Positions 18,499 to 30,500 of a stretch of 64,000 nucleotides of DNA are shown piece by piece; position 1 is the first letter of the stretch; each line of letters begins with the position of its first letter. The DNA lies in contig CP036272.1 of the NCBI GenBank assembly GCA_007745635.1, positions 1,189,700 to 1,253,699 of the forward strand, given 5' to 3'. The DNA comes from Stieleria bergensis (lineage in GTDB: Bacteria > Planctomycetota > Planctomycetia > Pirellulales > Pirellulaceae). The notes under the pieces are model-generated. The model was not told where the DNA came from and did no database searches. It saw only the letters and a list, made by a program, of their open reading frames with translations. The position numbers and the translations under genes are program-made.

Positions 18499-19476
18499 AT
18501 GGCAAAGACCTGTTTGGTGACCGGCGGTGCTGGGTTCATCGGATCACATCTGACGCAGCAACTGTTGCAACGCGGGCACCGTGTATTGGTGGTCGACGAC
18601 CTCTCGACCGGGCAAGCCAATAACTTGCAGCACGTGATGGATCATCCACAACTGGAGTTCATTCAAGGCAGCGTCGAAGATGATCGATTGGTTGCCGAAG
18701 TGGTTGGCCGCGCGGATTGCGTTTATCACTTGGCCGCCGCCGTTGGTGTGGCTTTGATCGCCAAGCAGCCGATTCAGACCATTGAACGCAACGTTTATCC
18801 AACACAGTTGATTTTGGATCGCCTGGGGGAACGTGCCAAACGCGGCCAATTGATCCCCTGTTTCATCGCCAGCACCAGTGAGGTCTACGGCAAGAACCCC
18901 AAAGAAGTGTGGTCCGAGGAGGACGACTTGGTTTTTGGCGCGACCACCAAGCCGCGCTGGAGTTACGGCGTCAGCAAGGCCATCGACGAGTTTTTGGCCT
19001 TGGCTTATTTCAAAGAATCTTCGCTGCCGATCGTCGTTGGCCGATTCTTTAATGTTGTCGGCCCTCGGCAAACCGGCGCGTACGGGATGGTCTTGCCACG
19101 CTTCGTTCAAGCTGCTTTGGCGGGCGAGCCGCTGGTGGTTCATGACGATGGCAAACAGGTCCGCTGTTTTGCTCATGTCGATGATGTGGTGGGGGCGGTC
19201 GTTACCCTGAGCGAGGCCCGTGAAACCGCAGGACGCGTGTACAACATTGGCAGCGACAAGCCGGTGTCCATTCTGCAGCTCGCCCAGCGAGTGATCGAGA
19301 AAGTCAATCCAGCAGCGACCATTCAGTTTCAGTCCTACCGCGAAGCGTACGATGATTCGTTCGAGGACATTCGCCGGCGAGTTCCCGATCTGAATCGCAT
19401 TCGCTCGGCCATTGGATTTGAGGCCCAAAAAACGCTCGACGACATCATTGATGACGTTGCCAATGCCATGCGTTAG
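18499..19476 (+). CDS. NAD-dependent sugar-nucleotide epimerase/dehydratase (SDR family)
   Basis: 325 residues, an extended short-chain dehydrogenase. It has the Rossmann motif TGGAGFIGSH (8-17), the acidic DDLSTGQ at 33-39, STSEVYG at 125-131, and the catalytic YxxxK (Tyr156, Lys160). GRFFNVVGPRQ and DKPVSILQLA are typical of UDP-glucose 4-epimerase and UDP-glucuronate decarboxylase relatives. The substrate is probably a UDP- or dTDP-sugar and the product a building block for surface polysaccharide, but the exact reaction cannot be told. ATG 18499 starts the conserved MAKTCLVTGGAGF. It appears monocistronic, followed by a 240 bp gap before rpmE. Confidence 0.92.
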   Translation: MAKTCLVTGGAGFIGSHLTQQLLQRGHRVLVVDDLSTGQANNLQHVMDHPQLEFIQGSVEDDRLVAEVVGRADCVYHLAAAVGVALIAKQPIQTIERNVYPTQLILDRLGERAKRGQLIPCFIASTSEVYGKNPKEVWSEEDDLVFGATTKPRWSYGVSKAIDEFLALAYFKESSLPIVVGRFFNVVGPRQTGAYGMVLPRFVQAALAGEPLVVHDDGKQVRCFAHVDDVVGAVVTLSEARETAGRVYNIGSDKPVSILQLAQRVIEKVNPAATIQFQSYREAYDDSFEDIRRRVPDLNRIRSAIGFEAQKTLDDIIDDVANAMR

Positions 19477-19717
19477 CGGTCGTTTCCCGGTGGGTTGCGT
19501 TTGTGAACGCGCCGGCGAGTAGTTCTGTGGGGTGGTTTCGGCCTCTTCTGGCTGGCGACCTGGGCTTATTGCTGTTGCTTTCCACCCGTTATGACTAGGC
19601 CTGGAGTTGGTAGCAGGGCTTGTCGGTGGTCCCGGTTGCAGCCTATTCTGTTGGGCCTTGTGGTTCTGTACACCAGCCAGTTCCACTCTTCACCCAAACA
19701 AGAGAAGTGAAAGTGCC

Positions 19718-19957
19718 ATGAAAGAAGGCATCCATCCCAATTATGCGAAGACCACCATCAAGTGTGGTTGCGGCAACACCTTTGATACTCGCTCGGTCCG
19801 TCCAGGCGAAATGAAGGTTGATATTTGCAATGCGTGTCACCCGTTTTACACTGGTAAAATGAAGTTTGTTGACACCGCTGGCCGGATTGACAAGTTCCAG
19901 AAGAAGTTTGCAGCTGGTACTTACGGCAGCTTGCAGAAGAAAGGCAAAAAGAAATAG
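19718..19957 (+). CDS. rpmE: 50S ribosomal protein L31, zinc-binding type
   Basis: 79 residues. MKEGIHPNY is the L31 N-terminus. Four cysteines at 16, 18, 37 and 40 ([18 protein letters not shown]) sit where the zinc ligands of C+ L31 lie, so this is the zinc-containing form rather than the zinc-free YkgM-type paralog. The C-terminus is a Lys-rich tail. An AGAAG/GAAAG purine run precedes ATG 19718. A terminator-like hairpin follows, then prfA, the same gene order rpmE-prfA-prmC seen in many bacteria. Confidence 0.97.
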   Translation: MKEGIHPNYAKTTIKCGCGNTFDTRSVRPGEMKVDICNACHPFYTGKMKFVDTAGRIDKFQKKFAAGTYGSLQKKGKKK

Positions 19958-20044
19958 CTTTGCTCTTTCGCCTCTTTGGATTCCATGGGCTTTGGCGAAT
20001 CACACGCCCCCGCTAGTGGAATTCGATGAAATGGCTACGTTATC

Positions 20045-20080
20045 GCATGGTCCACGGCAGTGATGGGCCATGCGTTTTTT
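20045..20080 (+). terminator. Intrinsic terminator after rpmE
   Basis: GCATGGTCC at 20045-20053 pairs with GGGCCATGC at 20065-20073 (9 bp, one G-T pair), then GTTTTTT. It would let rpmE end before prfA, perhaps partly. Confidence 0.8.
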
Positions 20081-20165
20081 ATTTTGCTGGCGTCTGTTCT
20101 TGGTGAACGTTCGTGCGCCGGCATGACTTGCGACCTTCATTCCTCTTTCGCCTTCGGCACCCTTC

Positions 20166-21245
20166 ATGAGCAGCATCCGCGATTTGCTGGAAGAAAAACT
20201 GCAGCGTTTCGAGCAACTGGAACGCGACATGTCCGATCCTGAAGTCCTCGGCGACGGGGCTCGGATGAGTGCCACAGCGCGCGAGCACGGTGGGCTGGCG
20301 AAGCTAGCCGGTCGTTACCGCGAGTTCAAAAAGCTGAGCAGCGAGATCCAGGGCTGCAAAGAGATGGCGGAGCTGGCCGAGGATGCAGAAGAGCGAGAAA
20401 TGGCCGAAGAAGAAATGGCCGATTTGCGCTCTCGCCGCGAGACCATTTGGGAAGAGCTGCTGTCGATGACCATTGGCGGTGAAGATAGCCATCGAACGCG
20501 CTGCGTGATGGAAATCCGCGCCGGAACCGGTGGCGATGAAGCGGCTTTGTTTGCCCGCGACTTGTTCGAGATGTACCGTCGCTACGCGGAGATCAAAGGT
20601 TGGAAAACCGAGATCATGGATTCCAGCGTCAACGACATGGGCGGTTTCAAGGAAATCACGGTCACGCTAGAAGGCGAATCGGTGTTCCGCGATCTGGCTT
20701 ATGAGTCCGGTGGGCACCGCGTGCAGCGTGTTCCGGAAACCGAAACTCAAGGCCGCGTGCACACCAGTGCTGCCACCGTGGCGGTGATGCCGGAACCGGA
20801 GGACGTGGAAATCGACTTAAAAGCCGATGACTACCGTGTCGACAAATTTGGTGCGTCCGGTCCGGGTGGTCAGCACGTCAACAAGACGGAATCGGCAATT
20901 CGCTTGACTCACCATGAGACCGGCATTGTTGTGCAGTGCCAGGACGAAAAGAGTCAGCACAAGAACCTGGCCAAAGCCATTCGCGTTTTGAAGGCTCGGA
21001 TTTACGAAAAGAAACGCGAAGAAGAAGCTGCCAAGCAAGCTGAACAGCGGAAAGGTTTGATCGGCTCCGGCGATCGTAGTCAACGAATTCGCACTTATAA
21101 CTTCCCTCAAAATCGCCTGACCGATCATCGCATCAATTTGACGCTCTACAAGCTGGATCAAGTTTTGACGGGTGATTTGAATCCTGTCACCGATGCCTTA
21201 ATTGAATACGATCGCGACCAATTGCGCGGAGACATGATCGACTGA
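20166..21245 (+). CDS. prfA: Peptide chain release factor 1
   Basis: 359 residues. It recognises UAA and UAG in the ribosomal A site. The codon-reading PxT tripeptide is PET at 190-192 within [19 protein letters not shown], the RF1 form; RF2 would have SPF. The GGQ motif (234-236, [13 protein letters not shown]) triggers peptidyl-tRNA hydrolysis. It overlaps prmC by one base (TGATG); PrmC methylates the glutamine of GGQ, here Gln236. Length is standard. Confidence 0.98.
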   Translation: MSSIRDLLEEKLQRFEQLERDMSDPEVLGDGARMSATAREHGGLAKLAGRYREFKKLSSEIQGCKEMAELAEDAEEREMAEEEMADLRSRRETIWEELLSMTIGGEDSHRTRCVMEIRAGTGGDEAALFARDLFEMYRRYAEIKGWKTEIMDSSVNDMGGFKEITVTLEGESVFRDLAYESGGHRVQRVPETETQGRVHTSAATVAVMPEPEDVEIDLKADDYRVDKFGASGPGGQHVNKTESAIRLTHHETGIVVQCQDEKSQHKNLAKAIRVLKARIYEKKREEEAAKQAEQRKGLIGSGDRSQRIRTYNFPQNRLTDHRINLTLYKLDQVLTGDLNPVTDALIEYDRDQLRGDMID

Positions 21246-22177
21246 TGAATGATTCATCGGGTGCCACAAACGCTGCTGCCAAGACCGCTCAGGATGATCG
21301 TTGGACCGTCTTGCGGTTGCTGAAGTGGACGACTGAGTTTTTCGAATCTCGAGGCAGTCAGTCGCCGCGTCTGGACGCCGAGATCTTGCTTGCGCACTCA
21401 CTGGCGTGTTCTCGCATCGAACTGTACACCGCGTTCGAGTCTGAGCCTGACGAGGAGCAGCGCACTTGTTTTCGTGAACTGGTCCAACGTCGTGGTGAGG
21501 GAGCTCCGGTCGCTCAGTTGGTCGGTTACAAAGAATTCTATTCGTTGCGGTTTGATGTCAACGAGCACACCTTGATCCCGCGGCCGGAAACCGAGCACCT
21601 GGTCATCGCTGCTCTGGATCATCTGAAACAATGTGATCCCCAGGATCATCCGCCCGCGATTGCCGATATTGGGACAGGGTCTGGAGCGATTGCCGTTTCC
21701 ATCGCTGTGCACAGCCCGTCGTCGCAACTGACGGCGATTGATATCAGTCCACAAGCGTTGCAGGTCGCAGCGTCAAATGCTCAGTTGCATGGCGCTGAGG
21801 ATCGCATTGAGTTTGTGCAGTCGGATTTGCTTGCCGACGTTGATTCGGAACGTGTGTTTGATCTGATTTGTAGCAATCCACCCTACGTCAGTGAAAGCGA
21901 ATACCAGCAGCTCGATCCATCGGTCAAAGGCTATGAACCAAAAACGGCACTGGTCAGTGGGCCTACGGGAACGGAGATCATCGAACGGATCTTACAGCTT
22001 GCGGAAAATCGTTTGGTGCCCGGTGGCTTGATGTTGATTGAATTAAGTCCCATGATCGCCGAGCAGTGTTTGCGTTTGGCAAATGCCCTTGATCATCTTG
22101 TGGATGCTAAACTAATCAATGACTTTTCCGGATTGCAACGAGTGCTCGTCGCTCACCGCGCGTCGCCCATCCATTGA
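21245..22177 (+). CDS. prmC: Release factor glutamine methyltransferase
   Basis: 310 residues. It N5-methylates the GGQ glutamine of release factors with S-adenosylmethionine. The N-terminal helical domain (SPRLDAEILLAHSLACSRIE, VAQLVGYKEFYSLRFDVN) is typical. The methyltransferase core has the SAM-binding IADIGTGSGAIAVSIA and the NPPY motif (CSNPPYVSESE) that holds the target glutamine, with LIPRPETEHLV before. ATG 21245 overlaps the prfA stop, so the enzyme and its substrate are made together. A HemK name is historical; no haem role is implied. Confidence 0.97.
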   Translation: MNDSSGATNAAAKTAQDDRWTVLRLLKWTTEFFESRGSQSPRLDAEILLAHSLACSRIELYTAFESEPDEEQRTCFRELVQRRGEGAPVAQLVGYKEFYSLRFDVNEHTLIPRPETEHLVIAALDHLKQCDPQDHPPAIADIGTGSGAIAVSIAVHSPSSQLTAIDISPQALQVAASNAQLHGAEDRIEFVQSDLLADVDSERVFDLICSNPPYVSESEYQQLDPSVKGYEPKTALVSGPTGTEIIERILQLAENRLVPGGLMLIELSPMIAEQCLRLANALDHLVDAKLINDFSGLQRVLVAHRASPIH

Positions 22178-22189
22178 CGGGAAGCAACT

Positions 22190-24781
22190 GTGACAACCAA
22201 GCTGTCCCAACCATCATCCATTTGGGCGGATCCTAGCTTGGCAACTGCGCCCGAGCAGCCATTGAAGTCGGTTGGAGCGTACTCAGAGCGAACGACTCCC
22301 GATGGACAGGTGCGTCCGCACTGGCAATGGTTGTCGCAACAGCTTGATCAATTGGGGCCAGATGAGCTTTCCAGGCGTAGTGCCGCGATTGCCGATATCA
22401 TTCGCGAAAACGGTGTCACGTTTCGTTCCGCTGCAACCAACGATTCAGCAGCCGAAATCAATCGGCCGTGGCAACTGTCGGTGATCCCGTTTGTGATTCC
22501 GATCCAGCAATGGGATCCAATCGCTGCCGGACTACAGCAGCGGGCGCGATTGTTGCAACGCATTCTTGCCGATCTTCATGGCCCACAGCGACTGATTCGC
22601 GAGGGCGTGATTCCGGGCGAATTGCTTTGGCGGAACCCGTATTACTACCGAGCCTTTCAAGGGCTTGCTGGCGCGCAGCCACAGCTGCATTTGAGTGCCG
22701 TGGACTTGGCACGCGGCGCTGATGGCAATTGGTACGCAACTGGAGATCGCACGCGAGCGCCTAGCGGACTGGGGTACTTGTTAGAAAATCGAGTGGTCAC
22801 CGGTCGCGTGATGTCGGGTTTGATTCGACGCAGCAATACCGTGCGTTTAGCATCGTTCTTTGATCGATTTAAGAGTCACTTGCGTTCCTTGGCCAGTCAA
22901 AGTGACAACCCATGGATCGGCATCATGACGCCACCGCGCGGCAGTTACCGGGGCTTCGAAGACACTTACTTGGCCCGTTACTTGGGGCTGCCGTTGGTGC
23001 AGAGCGAGGACTTAGCTGTTCGCGGTGGATCGCTGTATTTAAAGACGCTCGGTGGCTTGCAATCCATTGATGTGTTGTGGAGACATGTCAGTGATCGACT
23101 TTGCGATCCCTTGGAACTGGCCGGCGACTCCAACCAAGGAGTCACGGGGTTGCTGCGCTGTCTACGCCGTGGCAGCGTTGCCGTTGCCAACGCCGTGGGA
23201 AGTTCCTTGGCGCAGTGTCCCGGTATGATGGCTTATCTTGATGCTGCAAGTGAGTTCTTTGACGGCAATCCGTTGCAATTGAAGTCACAGCAAACACTGT
23301 GGTGCGGTGATCCTAATGACTTTCAACAAGTGCTGGCCGACCCGCATCAATGGGTGTTTCGCAATGCCTTTCGCGTCAGCAGTGACCTGCCTGTTTGTTT
23401 GCAAGATCTTGATGCAGCCCAGGCGGAGAACTTCTTGGGCCAACTGCGGAAGCACCCGCAAAGCTACATCGCCCAGCGTGTCGCCAGTTTTAGTTTGACT
23501 CCGTTATGGAGTGACAATCGAATCAAGCAACGCGCGATGGTATTGCGTAGTTTTCAGCTACATGAAAAAGACAGCATCAATGTTCTGCCCGGTGCGTTGG
23601 CGCGGGTGGGTGAGAATACGCTGGAACTGACCACTTCACCGGTCAGCGGTCACTTGACGTTAGATTGCTGGGTGACGAATGATCAACCGGTTGGCACGCA
23701 CCAGAGTCTGTTGCATGATAGCAAGACACCGGTGCAGATTCGTCGGGTTGGTGATGAACTTCCCAGTCGCGTTGCCGAGCATCTTTTCTGGCTGGGACGA
23801 TATGCTGAACGTTCGGAATCGATCGCCCGGGTGATGCGCACCACCATGGACTTGATCGCTGGTGAAGACGATTGGGTGAACTTGCCGGCTGTGCCGCGTT
23901 TGATTCGTCAATTGGCAGTGCAGGGGCAGATTGAACCTGGTTTCGCAGTGGATTCCTTGGCGGCCACGCTACCGGATATCGAACAGATGTTGCCCGCCTC
24001 TTTGTTGGATCGTGATCAGGCCTTGGGCTTGGTGCGTTCGATGGGTGCGGTGATTGGCAACACCATCGCCGTGCGCGATCGCTTGTCCAGCGAAGCCTTC
24101 CGAATCGCTCAGCGGGCTTATCGTGATTTGACGCATTCGCCCTTGGCACATCCCACAGGCTCCGTCCCGAAAATACAGATCAGCGAAGCGATTGAGCGAG
24201 TCGAGCGTCTGATCGTCGATTTGTTGGCCTTGGCGGGGCTGACCAGTGAAAGCCTTGTTCGCAGCCACGTGTGGCAGTTCGTGGAACTTGGTCGTCGGAT
24301 TGAACGCGCCGATCAAACCAGCGAGTTGTTGCGGCAAACGCTGGTGCCGGCAACGGATCAGGGAAAGTCAATTTGCGAAGCGGTGTTGCGGGTCACGGAC
24401 TCGTTGATGACCTACCGTGCACGCTATCTGAATCTGATGCGATTGGCTCCCGTGATTGATCTGCTGGTCACCGATCCGACCAACCCGCGTTCGCTGTGTT
24501 TCCAGTTGCAGCAGACTCTGAAGGTGATCGATCTTCTGCCGACCCGTCAAGCCGCTGGCACGGATGATCTGTTGCGATCATTGGCTGAGAACTTGTTGCA
24601 ACAGGTGGCAGACGCCGATCCAATGCAACTGGCTGAAGTCGCCGAGGATGGCACGTTAAATCATCTCGACGCGTTACTGGAGATCTGCTCGCGAGAACTC
24701 CCCAAGCTTTCTGAAGCTCTGGTCGCGCGCTACCTGATTCACACCTCACCACGGCAGTTGTTAACGGGCTCACAGCGATGA
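22190..24781 (+). CDS. Circularly permuted ATP-grasp type 2 fused to alpha-E domain
   Basis: 863 residues in two parts. Residues ~1-480 match the circularly permuted ATP-grasp type 2 family (DUF404/407: VIPFVIPIQQWDPIAAGLQQ, DLHGPQRLIREGVIPGELLW, IGIMTPPRGSYRGFEDTYLA). Residues ~500-860 are an alpha-E domain (DUF403: VAEHLFWLGRYAERSESIAR, QFVELGRRIERADQTSELL). Proteins of this set are predicted amide/peptide-forming enzymes encoded with transglutaminase-like proteins; the product is unknown. The start is GTG 22190. Twelve bases separate it from prmC and its stop overlaps the transglutaminase gene by 4 (ATGA). Several residues that the separate ATP-grasp gene at 31940 keeps look altered here, so the ATP-grasp half may be weakened; this needs an alignment. 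Confidence 0.85.
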   Translation: MTTKLSQPSSIWADPSLATAPEQPLKSVGAYSERTTPDGQVRPHWQWLSQQLDQLGPDELSRRSAAIADIIRENGVTFRSAATNDSAAEINRPWQLSVIPFVIPIQQWDPIAAGLQQRARLLQRILADLHGPQRLIREGVIPGELLWRNPYYYRAFQGLAGAQPQLHLSAVDLARGADGNWYATGDRTRAPSGLGYLLENRVVTGRVMSGLIRRSNTVRLASFFDRFKSHLRSLASQSDNPWIGIMTPPRGSYRGFEDTYLARYLGLPLVQSEDLAVRGGSLYLKTLGGLQSIDVLWRHVSDRLCDPLELAGDSNQGVTGLLRCLRRGSVAVANAVGSSLAQCPGMMAYLDAASEFFDGNPLQLKSQQTLWCGDPNDFQQVLADPHQWVFRNAFRVSSDLPVCLQDLDAAQAENFLGQLRKHPQSYIAQRVASFSLTPLWSDNRIKQRAMVLRSFQLHEKDSINVLPGALARVGENTLELTTSPVSGHLTLDCWVTNDQPVGTHQSLLHDSKTPVQIRRVGDELPSRVAEHLFWLGRYAERSESIARVMRTTMDLIAGEDDWVNLPAVPRLIRQLAVQGQIEPGFAVDSLAATLPDIEQMLPASLLDRDQALGLVRSMGAVIGNTIAVRDRLSSEAFRIAQRAYRDLTHSPLAHPTGSVPKIQISEAIERVERLIVDLLALAGLTSESLVRSHVWQFVELGRRIERADQTSELLRQTLVPATDQGKSICEAVLRVTDSLMTYRARYLNLMRLAPVIDLLVTDPTNPRSLCFQLQQTLKVIDLLPTRQAAGTDDLLRSLAENLLQQVADADPMQLAEVAEDGTLNHLDALLEICSRELPKLSEALVARYLIHTSPRQLLTGSQR

Positions 24782-25773
24782 TGAATCAAACGGGCAATCA
24801 AAGTCAGCAACAGAGTGGCCCAGTCGCCGAACCCTTGGGGTCGCAATCTCCGGCCCAGGAAGCCGTGCGGTACAAGATTCGCCATCAGACGCATTACCAG
24901 TACAGCGAGAATGTAGCGGTCTGCCAAAACCAAGTGCGTATGCAACCTGTGTCGCGTCCCCCTTGTCATTGCTTGTCCAGTGATCTAACCATCACGCCCA
25001 CGCCAAGTAGCCAAGAGGAACACCGTGATTACTTTGGGAATCAGGTCACAACCTTCTCGATTGAATCTTTGCATGACTCGTTGTTCGTCGAATGCGTCAG
25101 TCTGGTCCAGGTCCGTGCTTCTGGCATCAGCGTGCAAACGAGATCCCCGAGGTTCGAGGAGGTGATCGGGTTGACCGATCTGCGATCCAATGCGATCCCC
25201 GCGACCGACACTGGTTTTCAGCCACTGATTGACGAATACAAGAACCCGTCCCGTCGTGTCCGGTTGAGCGATGATTTTGCCGGTTACGCACGCCAAGAAT
25301 TCTCCGGTGGTCGACCGATTTTGTTAGCCGCATTGGGGCTGACGCAACGCATTCAAAACGATTTTAGCTACGACACCACGACCACGGATGTCAATACACC
25401 CACTGAACAAGCGTTTCAAATGCGTTCAGGGGTATGCCAAGACTTTGCCCACGTGCAGCTTGCATGCTTGCGTTCGTTGGGATTGCCCGCACGATACATC
25501 AGTGGCTACCTGCGCACGGTTCCGCCGCCAGGCAAGCCGCGTTTGATTGGTGCTGACGAGTCGCATGCCTGGGTTGAACTTTACGCTGGGCGTGAGTTGG
25601 GTTGGGTTGGGCTGGATCCCACCAACGGGACGTTTGTGGGAACCGATCACATCCCTGTTTGCATTGGATTGGACTATGAAGATGTCAGCCCGATGCGTGG
25701 CGTGGTGTTAGGAGGCGGTACGCACCATTTGTCGGTCAGCGTCGATGTTGAACCGGTGCCGGCCGGTCAGTAG
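24778..25773 (+). CDS. Transglutaminase-like cysteine peptidase family protein
   Basis: 331 residues. An N-terminal beta-rich domain (YKIRHQTHYQYSENVAVCQN, the usual 'bacterial transglutaminase-like N-terminal region') precedes the catalytic core. The triad is visible: Cys220 (MRSGVCQDFAHV), His263 (ESHAWVELY) and Asp280 (GWVGLDPTNG). Such enzymes cut or form amide bonds; here the partner is the ATP-grasp/alpha-E fusion with which it overlaps by 4 bases. No signal peptide is seen. ATG-ATG at 24778 and 24781 leave two possible starts. The IS110 element begins about 100 bp after its stop and does not damage it. It is a distant paralog of the N-terminal part of the gene at 27588. Confidence 0.9.
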   Translation: MMNQTGNQSQQQSGPVAEPLGSQSPAQEAVRYKIRHQTHYQYSENVAVCQNQVRMQPVSRPPCHCLSSDLTITPTPSSQEEHRDYFGNQVTTFSIESLHDSLFVECVSLVQVRASGISVQTRSPRFEEVIGLTDLRSNAIPATDTGFQPLIDEYKNPSRRVRLSDDFAGYARQEFSGGRPILLAALGLTQRIQNDFSYDTTTTDVNTPTEQAFQMRSGVCQDFAHVQLACLRSLGLPARYISGYLRTVPPPGKPRLIGADESHAWVELYAGRELGWVGLDPTNGTFVGTDHIPVCIGLDYEDVSPMRGVVLGGGTHHLSVSVDVEPVPAGQ

Positions 25774-27060
<1,287 letters not shown>

Positions 27061-27587
27061 CATCTAACACAGCCGCTCCCGCTTGCGGAAGGGTCGGCCG
27101 ATTTGCGGTGGTGGCATGCTGGTGAGTGTGCCGAGTTGCAAGGCGGCGACATTGGTTGTCTCAACGGCCGGCCGGGGAGGGCTTCTTTGTGGCGGCTTGC
27201 GGTTGGCGTTGCCAACCACTTCACCCTCACCTCGCTTAGGCTCGACTCTCCCGCCAGCGGGAGAGTTCAGTCAACGAAGGGGCAACGGCTCTGTTGTGGC
27301 GGCTTGCGGTTGGCGTTGCCAACCACTTCACCCTCACCTCGCTTAGGCTCGACTCTCCCGCCAGCGGGAGAGTTCAGTCAACGAAGGGGCAACGGCTCTG
27401 TTGTGGCGGCCTGCGGTTGGCGTTGCCAACCACTTCACCCTCACCTCGCTGACGCTCGACTCTCCCGCCAGCGGGAGAGTTCAGTCATGAATCACCTCAG
27501 CCGTTTTGGCGTTGGCCAAGGTTTGGTCACAACGACGGCAGCATCCCAAAAACGGGGCCTTACGGCCTGCGTTAATGGGGGACGAGA
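27061..27587. repeat. Hairpin repeat array downstream of the IS110 element
   Basis: From 27078 the sequence is the right half of a hairpin repeat, followed by three copies of a ~107 bp unit with CTCTCCCGCCAGCGGGAGAG hairpins starting near 27245, 27352 and 27459, each with GTTGGCGTTGCCAACCA just before. From 27496 CCTCAGCCGTTTTGGCG repeats text at 25793, left of the IS. Open frames here are repeat translations, not genes. No terminator with a T-run is evident. Confidence 0.85.
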
Positions 27588-30500
27588 CTAACGGCCGACA
27601 CCGCGCAGGTCAAACGTGATTGGGTAATCATTTGGTGAACGGGAAGGTGGCAGGTCGGGGATCATCAATTTGCCGCCGGTCAGTGTGTGCGTTTCAAATC
27701 GTGCACTGCGACGTGCGTCGGCTTCGTACGCATTGATGGGAAACACTTCGTGAGCTCGTCCACTGGGGTCGGCTGCATGATAGCGGCAACCAGCCATGGA
27801 GCGATTGCTGAACCGATTGACCAGTTCAATTTGCAGCGGCACGTTGACTCCGATCGTCGGATGCAGGCAGCGTGGAGCTTGCCAGGCACGGTACTTGATC
27901 CCGGCCAAGTAGCGCCCCGTGATCTCACTGGGGTGCATGGGAACTTGATGTCCGTTGCACAACACTGCGTGTTTGGCTGGATCAAAGCCATCAAGCGTCA
28001 ACTGTAGACGCTCCATCGAGGAATCAACAAAGCGTGCCGTGCCGCCTCCGGCGGGGTCTTCACCCATCAAGTACCAGGGTTCGATGGCATTGCGAAGTTC
28101 CATGCGAACGTCTCCGGTGACCATTTCGCCGATCACTGGAAAGCGGAATTCATACTGGGGCAAGTACCAACCTGGATCAAGGCTGACGCCCAGTTGACCG
28201 ATTTTATCCAGGGCGTTGCAGAGATCTGTCCAGACAAAGTGAGGCAGCATGAAGCGATCATAAAGCATGGTTCCCCAGCGCACCAAGGGTTGCTTATAGG
28301 GCTGATGCCAGAAGGCGGCCACGACACCTCGAATCAGCAATTGCTGGGCCAGATTCATTTGTGGGTTCGGTGGCATTTCAAAGCCTCGGAATTCAACCAA
28401 GCCCAACCGGCCTGTGCTTGAATCCGGTGAATAAAGCTTATCAATGCAGATCTCTGCGCGGTGCGTGTTGCCCGTCAGGTCGACCATCAGATCACGGAAC
28501 AGACGGTCAACGGTCCAGGGCATGATGTCTTGGCCATTCTGCTCAAGGCGATCGACTTCAGCCAACGCAACTTCCATCTCATAGACGCTGTCGCGGCGGG
28601 CTTCGTCCATCCGTGGCGCTTGGCTGGTCGGGCCGATGAATTTTCCGCTGAACAAGTACGACAGAGCGGGGTGATTGTGCCAAAAGCGAATCATGCTGGC
28701 CAGCAGGTCGGGGCGCCGAATGAACGGGCTGTCCTCTGGCGACTGGCCACCGAGCACGATATGAGCCCCGCCGCCGGTGCCGGTGTGAATTCCATCGAGA
28801 TCAAACTTCTGGGCCGTTAAGCCGCTTTCGCGAGCCTTTTCGTAGATCGTTTCTGTTAATTCAACCAGCTCTGGCCAACTCTTGCTGGGCTGCACGTTCA
28901 GTTCGATCACGCCGGGGTCCGGTGTGACTTTGAACAGTTCCACGCGGTGATCATTCGGCGGAAGATAGCCTTCGATGATCACTGGGATTTCCAAGTCGGC
29001 GCAGGTTTCTTCTACCGCGGCAAGCAAGTCCAGGTAGTCTTCAAGTCGCTGAGTAGGCGGCATAAAGAGATGCAGCCTGCCGTGGCGAACTTCAATGCAC
29101 AACGCAGTGGGAATGACTTCTGCATCGGGGACAGGCTGTTCTTTTTCTGCTTCCAGCTGATTGGTGATGCGTTCGATGCGACTGGGTTCTTGGCGAATCG
29201 GGACGGCCGGTGGCAGTGGCGACCGTGGCGCGAACGGGTCAACCGGCAACTGTTCATGGGCTGGCACACTGGATGATTTTGGAAGTCGGTCCAAAGGCAG
29301 CCGCAGCCCGATGGGTGAGTCACCTGGAATCACATACACTTTTTCGCCACGCATCGGCCAGGTTCCGCCGACCCAACCAGCATGCGCTTGCCACCAAGCA
29401 CGTTTGAGCGGCATCACAAACCCTACCGGACGATCGAGTCCTCGCTGGAACGCACGCATCATCATGGCGCGCTCGTTGGGGTCCTCCAATTTGGGATCCG
29501 TTGGATCAACGTCCTTGGGCAGCTTTTGTTCGCGCCACAGGTAGTAAAACGTGTCCTCATAAACAGGGAACGAAAGCTTGGCGTCGATCCCCAGCACGCC
29601 CGAAAGGTGTTGGACAAAACGCTCTGCGTCGGCATCCTGATAATCATACTGCTTGCCTTCATCTGCAATCCAACGCGCGTCCTGCCAAACCGGTTGGCCA
29701 TCTTTACGCCATAAACAAGTCAGCGCCCAACGCGGCAGGCTTTCCCCGGGGTACCATTTGCCTTGCCCGTAATGCAGCAGTGCACCGGGCGCCAGTGTGT
29801 CGCGCAATTTGAGCAATAGCACATTGGAAAGCACCCGTTTCTCTTCGCCAACCGCTTCGGTGTTCCACTGCGGGTCATCGGTGTCTTGGATGCCGACGAA
29901 GGTTGGTTCGCCACCGATGGTCAAGCGAACATCGCCATCATCCAAGAGTTGATCAACCTGATCCCCAGCAGACACAATGCTCTGCCACTGATCATCGGTA
30001 TACGGTTTGGTGGTCCGAGGAGACTCCAGCACCCGGCGTACCGACATTTCGTGTCTGAATTCAACGTCGCAGGCTTCGTGGCCGCCAGTGATCGGTGCGG
30101 CATCGTTGTAGTGCGGCGTGCAGGCCAGGGGAATGTGTCCTTCGCTAGCCAGCAAGCCGCTGGTCGGGTCCAAGCCAATCCACCCACCACCGGGCACATA
30201 GATCTCCGTCCAGGCGTGTAGGTCACAGAAGTCCTCGTCCGGACCGGCGCCTTCACTTGGATCAACAGGCTTTTCATCAGCTGTTAATTGAATCAAGTAA
30301 CCTGAAACGAACCGCGCTGCGACTCCCAGATGGCGAAACGCTTGGGTCAGCATCCAAGCCGAATCACGGCAGGAACCGCTCGCTAATTCGAGTGTTTCTT
30401 CTGGAGTTTGCACACCCGGTTCAAGCCGCACGGTGTAGCGAATCAGTTCTTGGGCTTGACGATTGACGTCGACGAGGAAATCGATCGTCCGTGGCATCTT

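Noticed and set aside
27083-27591. Frames of 87-162 codons downstream of the IS110 element
   Set aside because: They translate the hairpin repeat array, with the same peptide recurring every ~107 bp.
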